This document shows positions 35,165-44,804 of a stretch of DNA of 46,257 nt, in pieces (position 1 is the stretch's first letter; every line of letters starts with the position of its first letter). The translations under genes and the position numbers were made by a program. The stretch spans positions 1 through 46,257 of the forward strand of contig JAHBNG010000121.1 in NCBI GenBank assembly GCA_019217005.1. Reading direction: 5' to 3'. This stretch comes from Chloroflexi bacterium TSY (GTDB taxonomy: Bacteria; Chloroflexota; Anaerolineae; Caldilineales; Caldilineaceae). Under the pieces are notes generated by a model that saw only the letters and a list, made by a program, of their open reading frames with translations, was not told the origin of the DNA and did not search any database.

Positions 35165-36766
35165 ATGCGCAAATTTTCTTCTTATGGACCGATAAATACC
35201 AAACTCCATTATTACGCGCCACGCACCGAACTACTTGACCATGCCTGTTTACAATTACTAGGTGAGGATCTAAACGATGGTGGTCACTACATCACTGTCT
35301 GGGCGCCACGGCAGACAGGAAAGACCTGGCTGATGCAGCAGGTCATTGCGCGGGTCAAGGCACGTGGTGATTTTGAGTTTGCTATTTTGACGATGCAGTT
35401 GGCCAAGGAGATAAAAGATGCCCAACGGGTTTTGCGGATCTTTGTCAAGGCGTTGAGTGATTGGTTTAGACGAGATTTCCCGGCGATTGAGGAGTGGGAA
35501 GCCCTTCCTTCCCTATTTACGTCTGACTATTTCTCAAAGCCGCTGATCCTGATTATCGATGAATTTGATGCGTTGGATGACACAATTATCAATCAATTTG
35601 CCAACGCGTTTCGTGGCATCTACACGGAGCGGACCAATCAGGCAGATACGCCAAGCGCTGAAAAAAGCAATCTCCTGCATGGTTTAGCATTGATCGGCGT
35701 TCGTAGCGTATTGGGTATTGAAAATGTGAGCGGTTCGCCTTTCAATGTGCAGCGAAGTGTTCATATTCCGAATCTGACGAAAGATGAAGTGCAAGGGATT
35801 TTTCACTGGTATGAAAAAGAGAGCGGCCAACAGATTGCGTCAACGATCATGGACCGCATCTATGATGAAATGCAAGGTCAACCCGGATTGACTTGCTGGA
35901 TGGGTGAACTGCTGACGGAAGAATATAACCGCCATCAGCCAGAGATCACCATGCGAGATTTTGATTTTGCCTACTCGGCGGCCATGGATGCGTTACCCAA
36001 TAATAATATCCTCAACATCATTTCTAAGGCCAAAGAAAAAAAGTACAAGCCTCTCGTTTTGGAAATGTACAAAACGGGTGCCAAATTACCATTTCGCTAT
36101 GATGACCCAACCACCAATTTCCTCTATATGAATGGTGTTGTTGATCATGAAGTGGTGTTCGAAGGGAACGGGGAATATAGACATTATCTGAAATTCCCCA
36201 GTCCATTTGTCCAGAAGCGGCTCTTTAACTACTTTGCCCATGAACTCTTTATGGGGTTGGATCGACTCTACGATCCGTTTGCTGACTTATCGGACACGAT
36301 TACCGATACCAGCCTGCACGTACCCAATCTCATGCGCCACTACGAAGCCTATGTTCGAGAAAATCGAGAGTGGTTGTTCAAAGATGCCCCACTTCGCAAG
36401 ACTGATGAACGGATCTATGAAGCGGTTTATCACTTCAACCTCTATATGTATCTGACGCAGTTCCTGATCAGCTACGACGCGTCTGTCATTCCCGAATTTC
36501 CCACGGGCAACGGCAAGATCGATCTGATCATCCGTCATAGCGGTACACGCTATGCCCTCGAGGTCAAGAGCTTTATCAATCGCCGAGAATATCGAAAAGC
36601 GTTACAACAGGCGGCTGCCTACGGTGCTCAACTTCAGGAATCAGAGATTTGGTTGATCTTCTTTGTGGATAGCGTCAGTGAAGAAAACCGCCGAGAACTG
36701 GAAGTCTCGCATCACGAAGATAAGTCAGGTATTACAGTTTATCCAATCTTTGTATCGACAGGATAG
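35165..36766 (+). CDS. AAA-like ATPase with C-terminal PD-(D/E)XK nuclease-like region
   Basis: 533 residues; the ATG at 35165 is preceded by GGAG, and a longer frame from 35078 is unlikely. Walker A APRQTGKTW at 47-55, Walker B LILIIDEFDAL near 135; the central part resembles the AAA-like proteins common in Cyanobacteria and Chloroflexota. The C-terminal NGKIDLIIRH followed by RYALEVKSF has the D...ExK order of the PD-(D/E)XK fold. The function of the family is not established; DNA-related or signalling roles are proposed by analogy. Stands alone between hairpin repeats and a Gfo/Idh/MocA gene, and is intact. Confidence 0.75.
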   Translation: MRKFSSYGPINTKLHYYAPRTELLDHACLQLLGEDLNDGGHYITVWAPRQTGKTWLMQQVIARVKARGDFEFAILTMQLAKEIKDAQRVLRIFVKALSDWFRRDFPAIEEWEALPSLFTSDYFSKPLILIIDEFDALDDTIINQFANAFRGIYTERTNQADTPSAEKSNLLHGLALIGVRSVLGIENVSGSPFNVQRSVHIPNLTKDEVQGIFHWYEKESGQQIASTIMDRIYDEMQGQPGLTCWMGELLTEEYNRHQPEITMRDFDFAYSAAMDALPNNNILNIISKAKEKKYKPLVLEMYKTGAKLPFRYDDPTTNFLYMNGVVDHEVVFEGNGEYRHYLKFPSPFVQKRLFNYFAHELFMGLDRLYDPFADLSDTITDTSLHVPNLMRHYEAYVRENREWLFKDAPLRKTDERIYEAVYHFNLYMYLTQFLISYDASVIPEFPTGNGKIDLIIRHSGTRYALEVKSFINRREYRKALQQAAAYGAQLQESEIWLIFFVDSVSEENRRELEVSHHEDKSGITVYPIFVSTG

Positions 36767-36968
36767 ACCCGTCGAAAAGATCGATTTCTTGCGCGATAAT
36801 TTCCCTATCTGTGGCCCATCAATCGTGAAACGCCTTTTCGAATCCGATGGATAACGTAGCCATACGGCACGAATAGATGCCACCCCAGCCCGTTTAGCTT
36901 CTGAAATCATCTATTTTCCTGGGAAAAACTTAGCTAAATCACGTTCAATCTTGAGAAGGAAACATACT

Positions 36969-38003
36969 ATGAGATTAGCATTGCTCTCTTACAGCCACCA
37001 TGGACGAAGCATGGGGCGCGTGGCACGCGAATTGGGACATGCGATTGTCGGCGTGATGGATGGTGAAGAGGGGCCGCGACGACAGTTAGAAGAAGATTTT
37101 CAATGCCCTGGATTTGACACATCTGAAGCATGCTTGGATTCGAGTAAGCCGGATGCAGTATTGGTCGCAGGCAAACATATCGAGATGCCAAATCACGTCC
37201 AGGCGTGCGTGGATCGACGCCTTCCATTTCTCTTGGATAAACCCTTTGCCGACTGTGCAGATCGACTGCGACCGGCAGCTGAGGTGTCTGTCAGGCACGG
37301 TGTCTTCAGTGCTCTAACCCTCCCCAATCGAGCCACCCGTCTCGTGGCGCTTGTTCAGGAACTGATTGCGGATGGCACCTTTGGTGAACTCGTTCTCTAC
37401 AGCAGCCGCCTCAATAACGGTCCACCGTCACGCTACGATCCCACACCATCGGCCTGGCACAGCGATCCAAGCATCTCTGGTGGCGGTTGTTGGGCGGTTG
37501 AAGCGGCGCACGGCATCGATACGTTTCTGCAATTCATTGGTCAAAGACCTGTCACGGTTGTTGGTGCTGTGATGTCCAATGCCCTGCATGGTCGAGTCAT
37601 CGAAGATATCGGTGTCGGCATGCTTCGGACAGACGACGGCGTGACCGGCATCATCGAATCGGGCTACAGCTACCCGTCAGGTGCGCGTGGCGGGGATCAC
37701 TTCTTCCGGTTTATTGGCACCAAGGCGTCGGTCTTTGAGCGTTATGACAAGGAAGGGAATCCCGTCATCGAAGTTCACACAACGGAAGGAGTGAGCATTC
37801 AGGATGATATTTCTCATGGTGATCGCTTCAAAGGCGTGATGCGTGATGCGTTCACCGCCATCGAGGAGGGACGTAGCTTTACGCCGAATGTTGCCGATGC
37901 AGTCCGTGTACTTGAAATTCAGGATGCTGTTTATGCGTATGCACGGGCCAATCCTGTGGCGAACGGGCCGCATCCGATGGGAACACCTATAGTGCGGTTG
38001 TGA
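36969..38003 (+). CDS. Gfo/Idh/MocA family oxidoreductase, divergent N-terminus
   Basis: 344 residues; the ATG at 36969 follows GAGAAGGA. The usual GxGxxG is replaced by SYSHHGRSMGR, and the EKP motif by LDKPFA. GGGCWAVEAAHGIDTFLQFIG carries the C-terminal His/Asp. Still clearly of the family, but cofactor binding may differ. Not tightly linked to a neighbour. The 202-bp gap upstream holds nothing obvious. Convergent with the BNR gene, with a shared hairpin between. Confidence 0.85.
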   Translation: MRLALLSYSHHGRSMGRVARELGHAIVGVMDGEEGPRRQLEEDFQCPGFDTSEACLDSSKPDAVLVAGKHIEMPNHVQACVDRRLPFLLDKPFADCADRLRPAAEVSVRHGVFSALTLPNRATRLVALVQELIADGTFGELVLYSSRLNNGPPSRYDPTPSAWHSDPSISGGGCWAVEAAHGIDTFLQFIGQRPVTVVGAVMSNALHGRVIEDIGVGMLRTDDGVTGIIESGYSYPSGARGGDHFFRFIGTKASVFERYDKEGNPVIEVHTTEGVSIQDDISHGDRFKGVMRDAFTAIEEGRSFTPNVADAVRVLEIQDAVYAYARANPVANGPHPMGTPIVRL

Positions 38004-38057
38004 TGAAAACCATAGTTTTCGAGAGTCCTACCAGAGAGGGCAAACTATGGTTTTCAT
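38003..38057. terminator. 16-bp stem between convergent genes
   Basis: ATGAAAACCATAGTTT (38003-38018) pairs exactly with 38042-38057. Its first base is the last base of the Gfo/Idh/MocA stop codon. The stem begins with an A-run and ends with a T-run on either strand, so it could act as a bidirectional terminator for the genes at 36969 and 38107. Confidence 0.6.
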
Positions 38058-38106
38058 ACAGAGTAAAATAGAAGTAATTAGAAATCTGGTAAACCGACGT
38101 CGGCCA

Positions 38107-41100
38107 TCATAGCCCAATATCAACAGCCTCAAACCCTACCTCTGCTATCGCATGGTTGAATGCTTGGATCTTGTTGGTCAGTATCTCCGCAACCTGCTCC
38201 ATATACTCGTCAAGCTCTGCGGATAGCTGCTGAAAAACGGCTCGTGCTTGCTGAGGTGGCGCATAGTCGGCACTATCGACCGATTCAAACAGAGCGTTGA
38301 ATTTTTCATGCAGTCCACTAGGGTGGAGCTGCGATTCAGAGATCCCGACATTGATCAGTTTTGGAAGTAGCGCATCGATTTCATCGTTGATGGATTCGGC
38401 AATATTAAGAATCGCTGCATCATCTGTGCGCTCTGCCCACGAATCGACCTGCGCCTTCATTTTCACCAGATTGTTGATGAGTTCATTGTTCTGCGAGAGA
38501 CGCTCACGGATTTCTAGCAGCATATTCCGCTGCTGCTCCAACTCGGCCAATGTTGCCTGACTACGTGGATCTGCTTGAATCTCAAAGGGCTGGGCAAAAG
38601 TCTCACCATCGATGATGAGTTCGACAACGCCTGCACCTGGTGCGGCTAGGGGGCCATCGGGCCGTGACCATGAGTCGAATTCTTGGACAACATCCGTAGC
38701 ACTCGCATAGCGAAGATTCCAGTGAAAGCGGTTGATCCCTGGCTTGGCAGGCAAGATGGATGGACTTGGGGAAGCCGATGCGGCCTCGCTGTTTGAGGCG
38801 CCGCTAAAGGAGCGGATGAGATCCCCGGATTGGGTACGAATGTTGAGGCGAACATCCTCCGCGGGTGGCGTCTGGGGGTTTTCAGCAAGGTAGTAGTGAA
38901 AGACAATGCCAGGTGGCGGGTTCTGCCCTGCGTCGAGAAGCTGTGGCGCGTCCACGTCGTCGGACGCAACCATTGCTATCACGCTCGTACCGACGTTGCC
39001 ATAGCTGATTGTGCCTTTCACCTGCTCTCCATACCAGCGCCCAAACCGCCCATACGTGCGCATCCGCACTTTGGGTGCTGTTGGGAACAGAAATGCACGT
39101 TGCTCCGATAGTTCTGATTCTGTGTGATAGAGCGGCGATAGATCATCAAGAATCCAGAAAGATCGACCATGGGTGGCGACAACCAGGTCGCGATTTTTGA
39201 TGACCAGGTCATAGATCGGGACGACGGGCAGATTCCCGCCCATCCGTTGCCACTGTTCGCCATCATCAAAAGAGACATATAGACCGGTTTCGGTTCCCGC
39301 ATAGAGCAGACCGCGCCGGTTGGGATCTTCACGAATTACCCGCGTAAATTCGTCGTTGGGGATACCGCTGGTGATACGAGTCCAGTGCTGCCCGTAATCA
39401 TTTGTCTTGTAGAGATAGGGTTGCGTGTCGTCAAGCTTGTAGCGAGTCGCGGCCACGTAAGCCACATTGGGCGCGTGGGGCGAAGGTTCGATGATGCTGA
39501 TCAGTGCCCACTCCGGCAGTTCAGATGGTGTGACGTTCTTCCACTGCTCCCCGCCGTCTTCCGAGATATGGACAAGCCCGTCATCCGTTCCCGCCCACAG
39601 CAGCCCAGGCTTGTGCGGAGACTCGGCCAGGGCAAAGATCGTGCAGTAGACTTCGGCACCGGTGTTATCACGGGTGATGGGGCCGCCTGACGGTCTGAGT
39701 TTATCCGGATCATTGCGGGTGAGGTCGCCACTGATAACCTCAAAGCTTGCGCCCAGATCGGTGGAACGATGCAGATAGTTGCTGGCGACGTAGAGCGTGT
39801 CGGAATCGTGTTGCGAGAACATGATGGGAAAGGTCCACTGAAATCGATATTTGAGGCTCTCGGCACCCACACCCCAGCCGTAGAGTTCGGGCCAAACCGT
39901 GATGTTCCACTTCTGGCCCGTGCGGTGGTTATAGTGGATCATGACGTCGTTATAGGCCCGTTGGCCAACCGGCCCCGAGGCAACGACAATGGCGGGATCA
40001 TCCGGCTTTATGGCGATATAACCACTTTCGCCACCACCTGGTGCATACCAGTCACGTTCGTGAATGGCACCTTCAAACGACGCGCTTGGAATGCTGATCG
40101 CCGTATTGTCCTGCTGGGAGCCGTAGACGCGATAGGGAAACTGATCATCCGTTGTCACATGATAAAGCTGGGCCGTGGGTTGGTTGAAGATCGACGACCA
40201 GCTCACGCCGCCATTAAACGAAACGCATGCGCCGCCGTCGTTTCCTTCGATTATGCGCTGGTTATTGTTGGGATCGATCCAGAGCGCATGGTCGTCACCA
40301 TGAGGCGTTGGCACGCGGTCAAACAATTTACCACCGTCTATCGACTTCCAGAGGCTGTAGTTCTGGACCCAAACTGTATCTGCATTCTGCGTGTCGGCGG
40401 TGATATGCATATAGTACCAGGGGCGGGTTCGCAAGAGCGACTGCTCGCTGAGCCGAATCCAGGTTTCACCATAATCATCGGAACGAAAGATGGCACCATC
40501 GTTGGCCTCAACCAACGCCCAGACGCGACCCGGTTTGGCCGGGGAAGCTGCCACACCAATCTTTCCCAGAAGTCCCGCCGGCAGCCCTGGCTTCCGCGAG
40601 ACCTCTTCCCAGGAATCCCCACCATCCATACTGCGCCAAAGCCCACACTCTGGCCCGCCGCTCTCTAACCGATGCGGATAGCGCTGTGCTTGCCAGATCG
40701 CTGCATAGAGGATGCGCGGATTATTAAGGTCCATTGTGAGATCGTGGGAGCCGGCGCACGCGCTTTTGTACAGCACCCGCTCCCAGGTTGTGCCGCCATC
40801 GAGCGTGCGAAAGATGCCACGCTCATCATTGGGGCCGAATGCGTGCCCCAGCGCCGCGACATAGACGATGTCTGGGTTTTGGGGGTGGATCTGAATTTTG
40901 CCAATGTGGCGCGTATCCGTTAGTCCAATATGCTGCCAGGTCCGTCCCGCATCAACCGATTTGTAGACGCCGTCACCGTGGGACACGTTGCCGCGAATAG
41001 AGGTCTCGCCGGTCCCCGCGTAGATAACGTTTGGGTCAGACACGGCGACGGCAATGGCACCTACCGCCGCAGTATTGAAGAATCCGTCTGAGACATTCTG

Positions 41101-41310
41101 CCAGTAGAGGCCACCGTCAGTCGTCTTCCAAACCCCACCGGCACAGGCCCCAAAGTAGAAGATCTGGGGGTCCGCAACATTGCCCGCGACAGCAACGACA
41201 CGTCCGCCGCGATGGGGGCCGATACAGCGCCACTCTAAGGTGTCAAGCAAATTCTGGGTAAGTTTCCGCTGCGCGGATGTTTTAATTTTCTGCACTGTAT
41301 TCTCCGTCAT
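38107..41310 (-). CDS. BNR/VPS10-type beta-propeller protein
   Basis: 1,067 residues from the ATG at 41310; a GTG at 41322 would add four. At least ten Asp-box/BNR repeats (TTDGGLYW, SVDAGRTW, TLDGGTTW, SMDGGDSW, SDDYGETW, SEDGGEQW, TNDYGQHW and others) span residues 60 to 720, forming one or two seven-to-ten-bladed propellers like sortilin/VPS10 and xyloglucanase-type proteins. The last 250 residues are a beta domain and a helical tail (LEQQRNMLLEIRERLS). There is no signal peptide, unusual for a presumed surface propeller. Probably a carbohydrate- or protein-binding propeller; catalytic activity cannot be inferred. Fully intact. Confidence 0.85.
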   Translation of the reverse strand: MTENTVQKIKTSAQRKLTQNLLDTLEWRCIGPHRGGRVVAVAGNVADPQIFYFGACAGGVWKTTDGGLYWQNVSDGFFNTAAVGAIAVAVSDPNVIYAGTGETSIRGNVSHGDGVYKSVDAGRTWQHIGLTDTRHIGKIQIHPQNPDIVYVAALGHAFGPNDERGIFRTLDGGTTWERVLYKSACAGSHDLTMDLNNPRILYAAIWQAQRYPHRLESGGPECGLWRSMDGGDSWEEVSRKPGLPAGLLGKIGVAASPAKPGRVWALVEANDGAIFRSDDYGETWIRLSEQSLLRTRPWYYMHITADTQNADTVWVQNYSLWKSIDGGKLFDRVPTPHGDDHALWIDPNNNQRIIEGNDGGACVSFNGGVSWSSIFNQPTAQLYHVTTDDQFPYRVYGSQQDNTAISIPSASFEGAIHERDWYAPGGGESGYIAIKPDDPAIVVASGPVGQRAYNDVMIHYNHRTGQKWNITVWPELYGWGVGAESLKYRFQWTFPIMFSQHDSDTLYVASNYLHRSTDLGASFEVISGDLTRNDPDKLRPSGGPITRDNTGAEVYCTIFALAESPHKPGLLWAGTDDGLVHISEDGGEQWKNVTPSELPEWALISIIEPSPHAPNVAYVAATRYKLDDTQPYLYKTNDYGQHWTRITSGIPNDEFTRVIREDPNRRGLLYAGTETGLYVSFDDGEQWQRMGGNLPVVPIYDLVIKNRDLVVATHGRSFWILDDLSPLYHTESELSEQRAFLFPTAPKVRMRTYGRFGRWYGEQVKGTISYGNVGTSVIAMVASDDVDAPQLLDAGQNPPPGIVFHYYLAENPQTPPAEDVRLNIRTQSGDLIRSFSGASNSEAASASPSPSILPAKPGINRFHWNLRYASATDVVQEFDSWSRPDGPLAAPGAGVVELIIDGETFAQPFEIQADPRSQATLAELEQQRNMLLEIRERLSQNNELINNLVKMKAQVDSWAERTDDAAILNIAESINDEIDALLPKLINVGISESQLHPSGLHEKFNALFESVDSADYAPPQQARAVFQQLSAELDEYMEQVAEILTNKIQAFNHAIAEVGFEAVDIGL

Positions 41311-41377
41311 GTTAACGCTCACTTATTCGTATGAAAATGTTTTGTCATTATAGATAACCTAACTCAATATAGATGAC

Positions 41378-41560
41378 CTAACTCAGCAATTTCGCAAATT
41401 GTAATTGATGGAGTCCAAATTCTCGAAACGATTCGAGAATTGTAAATCGGCAGCAACCTGTCTCGACATCATCCATCTGACGAACCAAACTCTTATCGAC
41501 GAGTGCGGCTATTTGGTCAAGCATTTGGTGTCCCCTATATGTTTGCCAATAAAGTGCATT
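41378..41560 (-). pseudogene. Remnant of an NB-ARC/LuxR-type regulator
   Basis: On the minus strand, LDQIAALVDKSLVRQ followed by RFTILESFREFGLHQL is the hallmark end of the ATPase region in AfsR/LuxR-type regulators (LVDKSLVR...LETIREYA). Nothing before or after matches, so it is a decayed piece of a larger gene. Confidence 0.6.
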
Positions 41561-41637
41561 ATTCAAGGAGGTCTGTTTAAATTTTTCACGATTACTTTCG
41601 AGGATGCCTCTCAAGCAGTATTTGATGCCGCATTTGT

Positions 41638-41792
41638 GGGGTGGTTCATTTTAGCTGGATAGATAGGTTTACACTTTTAGAAACAGAAAGAACGTTTATA
41701 TTCTCTGATTTCGCCGGTTCTCAGAGAGAAAACGGTCTCATATAGATTTTTGTCTATATATCAAAAGTGTAAACCTAATTTTGAACCACCCC
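41638..41792 (-). mobile_element. 155-bp MITE, copy 2
   Basis: Starts GGGGTGGTTCATTTTAG and ends GAACCACCCC, with an exact 8-bp duplication GCATTTGT at 41630-41637 and 41793-41800. Inverted relative to 30505-30659 and of the same length, but with a diverged middle. It separates the 5' end of the SnoaL-like gene from its AAGGAGG site at about 41567. Confidence 0.9.
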
Positions 41793-42317
41793 GCATTTGT
41801 CATAGAGAACAACAAGGCCACTTTGCAGCGGGGCTACGATGAAGTCTTCAACGGCAGAAATCTGGATCTGTTGGACGAGATGATTGCACCTGACGCCGTC
41901 GATGATGGTGCACCCGAACTATCAGGCGTGGACGCATTCAAAACTCCAATCGCTGCTCTGTTGGCCGCGTTCCCCGATCTCCAATTGACAACCGAGATGA
42001 TAGTGGCTGACGACAACACAGTGATGGCATTGGCGACTTTTACAGGCACACATGAAGGCGAGTTTATGGGCATTCCCGGTAGTGGCAAGCAGATCACCTG
42101 GTCACACGTCGATATCAACCGGATTGAGGATGGTAAGGTCGTAGAGGCGTGGCATATCGGAACGGAGGCCATGCTACAGGCATTGGGATTTCAATTGGCA
42201 CCGCCTGACAGCGAATCTGCACAGACATCGTTGGAAGAAGATCTATTCACCATCGCTAAAGTCGAAGCTCAGCATCATGGAATCAGTGACGTTTACAGTC
42301 GGAATTTTGCTCAATAA
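41793..42317 (+). pseudogene. SnoaL-like/ester cyclase family gene, 5' end disrupted
   Basis: About 174 residues. NNKATLQRGYDEVFNGRNLD opens the NTF2-like fold, followed by LLAAFPDLQLTTEMIVADD and GEFMGIPGSGKQITWSHVDI, typical of the SnoaL-like polyketide cyclase/ester cyclase family. Before the MITE the frame continued upstream (ITFEDASQAVFDAAFVIEN) to a strong AAGGAGG near 41567, with no ATG seen, so the native start is unclear. Translation today could start only at a TTG inside the MITE (41781). The body is intact. Confidence 0.7.
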
Positions 42318-42973
42318 TGTAATGTACTTAGTAACCCAGCACGTCTCTCATCTGTCGTAAAACTGGCCGCTATTCCATTCTGTGTAAATTGAAGCAACTC
42401 TTGCGTCGAAAAGCCCTGTTGCACAGCCACCGCATACTCTTTGCCAATGGTTATGTCGATCCGCACGGGATCATCGGTACAGAGCGTAACAGGAATTCCA
42501 TGATCGACAAAGCGCTGGATCGGATGTGTCGCGAATGACTCTGTTGCCCCAAGTATGACATTGCAGGTGAGTGGACATTCAACCGTCACGCCACTCTCAA
42601 CCAACTGCTCGAAGATATGTTCATCCGATGCCGCATAAACGGCATGACCGATACGTTTAAGTCCGGGGATCTGTAATGCTGAACCAAGATTGGCCGCGGA
42701 AAACTCTCCGGCATGGATGGCGATCCCCAGACCAGCTGACGCCGCACGTTCTGCCCATCGGTAGATCTGCAGCCAGTCCGCTTCTTCGCAGTATGGATCG
42801 GGGATAATGTTCACGCCAGATAGTCCCTGGCTTGTGGCGTCTATACAAGCCGTTAAGATACGCTCTGCTCGTGCTTTATCCACTGGTAGCGTGGCTGCAA
42901 TGATTGCCTCTGCACAAAATTGGGGGAAATTTGCCTGAACCTGCGCTTCCGCCCGACGAAAGCACTCCATTAA

Positions 42974-44265
42974 GGCCAATCCAAAAAATAAAATATACGC
43001 GAGAAGGTGTTAAACTAGCTCTCCAAAAGGAGCAAAAATGACAATCTCGCCAGAAATGGTTGAAGTCTTGAAAGAGACGAAGGCCATGTTAAGTGGATAC
43101 GAAAGAAGGCACTTCATGGCCCAAACGGTCAAAACGATATGCGAAGGGAGTCCGACGAAAGCAGAACGAGAGTTGGGCTGGAATCGGGCGACGATAGCCA
43201 AAGCCCTGGAAGAACTAGAAGGCGGCTTCTGTTATGTCGACCAAAGCCACCGACGTGGTCGCAAAAGCCGAAGACCATATCCCCACTTTACTGGCCGATA
43301 TGGTTGAAATCGCCGATCAATTCAGCCAGACCGATCCCACCTTCGACCCCCAATTGTACACTCGACTAACCGCCGCCGAAATGCGTACCCAGCTCATCGA
43401 GCAGAAAGGATACACAGATGAGGAATTGCCTGGCGAAGAGGCCATCCGCTTGAAGCTCAATGAGTTAGGCTATGGCTCAAACCGGGTCAAAAAAAGTCAA
43501 CCAGTGAAAAGATCCCAGAGACCGATGCGATCTTTGATAGAATTCATCAGATCAATCAAGAAGCGGATGCAGACGAGACGGTTCTGCGCCTCTTGGGATG
43601 CCAAAGCGACGATTTTACTTGACCGTTTCTCGAGAGAAGGGATAAGTCGAGTGGTTGTCAAAGCGCTCGATCATGACTTTCAAGATAAGAAGACCGAGAA
43701 AGTCACTTTGGCATTTACCTCCCTTCAACCAAGGAACTCTTTCTTTACTTGACTCAGTCGAAAGTGACGAGTGACTGTATTGTCGACTGCCTGATTGATT
43801 TTTGGGAAAGCGTACGTGAACACTTTCCTCACGTCAAGACCCTCGTGATCAATCAGGACAATGGTCCCGAAAATCATACCCGTCGGACTCAGTTTATGTA
43901 TCGTCTCACTCAGTTTGTTGAGCACTATCGTCTCTCTATTCAGCTCGCCTGCTACCCTCCTTATCACAGTAAATACAACCCCATCGAACGGGTTTGGGGC
44001 CATCTTGAAAACACTGGAACGGTTCTCTTCTCGATTCTCTTGAGACCGTTCTCAATTTTGCCCGTTCTTTTCGCTTTAACCAACTACAACCCTTCGTTCA
44101 CCTGAATTCCACTCTTTATGAGACCGGCGTCAAACTCACTCAGAAAGAGATGGACTGTTTGGAACAACGCTTCCAACGTTTACCTGGTTTAGAAAAATGG
44201 TTTGTCCTTATTCCCCCTCTCCATTCTCTCGTTCGCGTATAATTATTTATTTTTTTGGTTTAGCC
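42974..44265 (+). mobile_element. ISAzo13-like insertion sequence in the adenosine deaminase gene
   Basis: Imperfect ends GGCCAATCCAAAAAATAA and TTATTTTTTTGGTTTAGCC, with TAA on both sides (42971-42973, 44266-44268), consistent with a 2- or 3-bp target duplication. It contains one transposase gene with several frameshifts. Confidence 0.82.
43038..44242 (+). pseudogene. ISAzo13-family transposase, several frameshifts
   Basis: ATG at 43038 after AAAAGGAGC. The pieces follow each other in changing frames: PTKAERELGWNRATIAKALE; LLADMVEIADQFSQTDPTFD and YTRLTAAEMRTQLIEQKGY; IFDRIHQINQEADADETVL; DAKATILLDRFSREG; SKVTSDCIVDCLIDFW; TLVINQDNGPENHTRRTQF; PPYHSKYNPIERVWGHLE; and an end like LEKWFVLIPP. 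This order matches the Rhodopirellula-type/ISAzo13 DDE transposases. At least four shifts, so inactive. Confidence 0.78.
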
Positions 44266-44707
44266 TAAGTGGGGCAAAAAGATAGTTCCTGCACCAAAGA
44301 TTACTTCAATCAGGAGCGCACCATCCGAGGCTCCTTCAGCAAGAATATCCGCGATCCGTTCAATGACAAAGTCTGGATCTGAATCTGCAGCTTTTATGTC
44401 ATCTGGATCCAGCAGTGGATAGGCTCCCATTTGCAACAAGCGCGGCATCCCCGGCGCTGTATCCTGTTGGACACGTCTCGTCCAACTAGCCCAATCGTAG
44501 GGTTGTCGGCCTGTCCGTCGTGCAAAGATGCGATCAACACGTGCAGTTGTCTCGGCGTGTACGTGAATATCCGCTTTGGGTAGCGTTGCAATGAAGTTCG
44601 GTGTTATGTTGTTCATTTTTTGGGAATCTCTCTGCCCACTACTCGACAAAACGTTCGTACCTCTCATTCTAGAGCAGGTATGTAGCCTAATTTGCATCAA
44701 TCTAGCT

Positions 44708-44760
44708 GGATTCTTCGCCTCTTTAGCGCCATTTGAGCCAGTCAGATTAGCGAAGAATCC
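44708..44760. repeat. GGATTCTTCGC inverted repeat upstream of the deaminase gene
   Basis: GGATTCTTCGC (44708-44718) pairs with GCGAAGAATCC (44750-44760). The arm contains the same GATTCTTCGC text as the loop core of the hairpin at 24372. The rest of 44617-44804 holds no gene. Confidence 0.5.
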
Positions 44761-44804
44761 CACGCTCACTAACAGTGCTGAATAGTGAGTCAGATAGCTT
44801 ATTT

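Larger units (their letters stand above)
42311..44616 (-). pseudogene. Adenosine deaminase family gene split by an IS
   Basis: N-terminal piece from the ATG at 44616 (LPKADIHVHAE, metal-binding HxH) to 44269; C-terminal piece 42970-42311 with IHAGE (catalytic Glu), RIGHAVYAASDE and TLCTDDPV (metal Asp). Removing the IS at 42974-44265 plus one TAA gives FLPHLMECFRRAEA and an uninterrupted 336-residue frame. The family deaminates adenosine, adenine or related compounds. The split abolishes the enzyme. Its stop overlaps the convergent SnoaL-like gene by a few bases. Confidence 0.88.

Noticed and set aside
39769..40668. 299-codon plus-strand frame opposite the BNR gene
   Set aside because: Antisense to clear Asp-box repeats; composition reflects the repeats.
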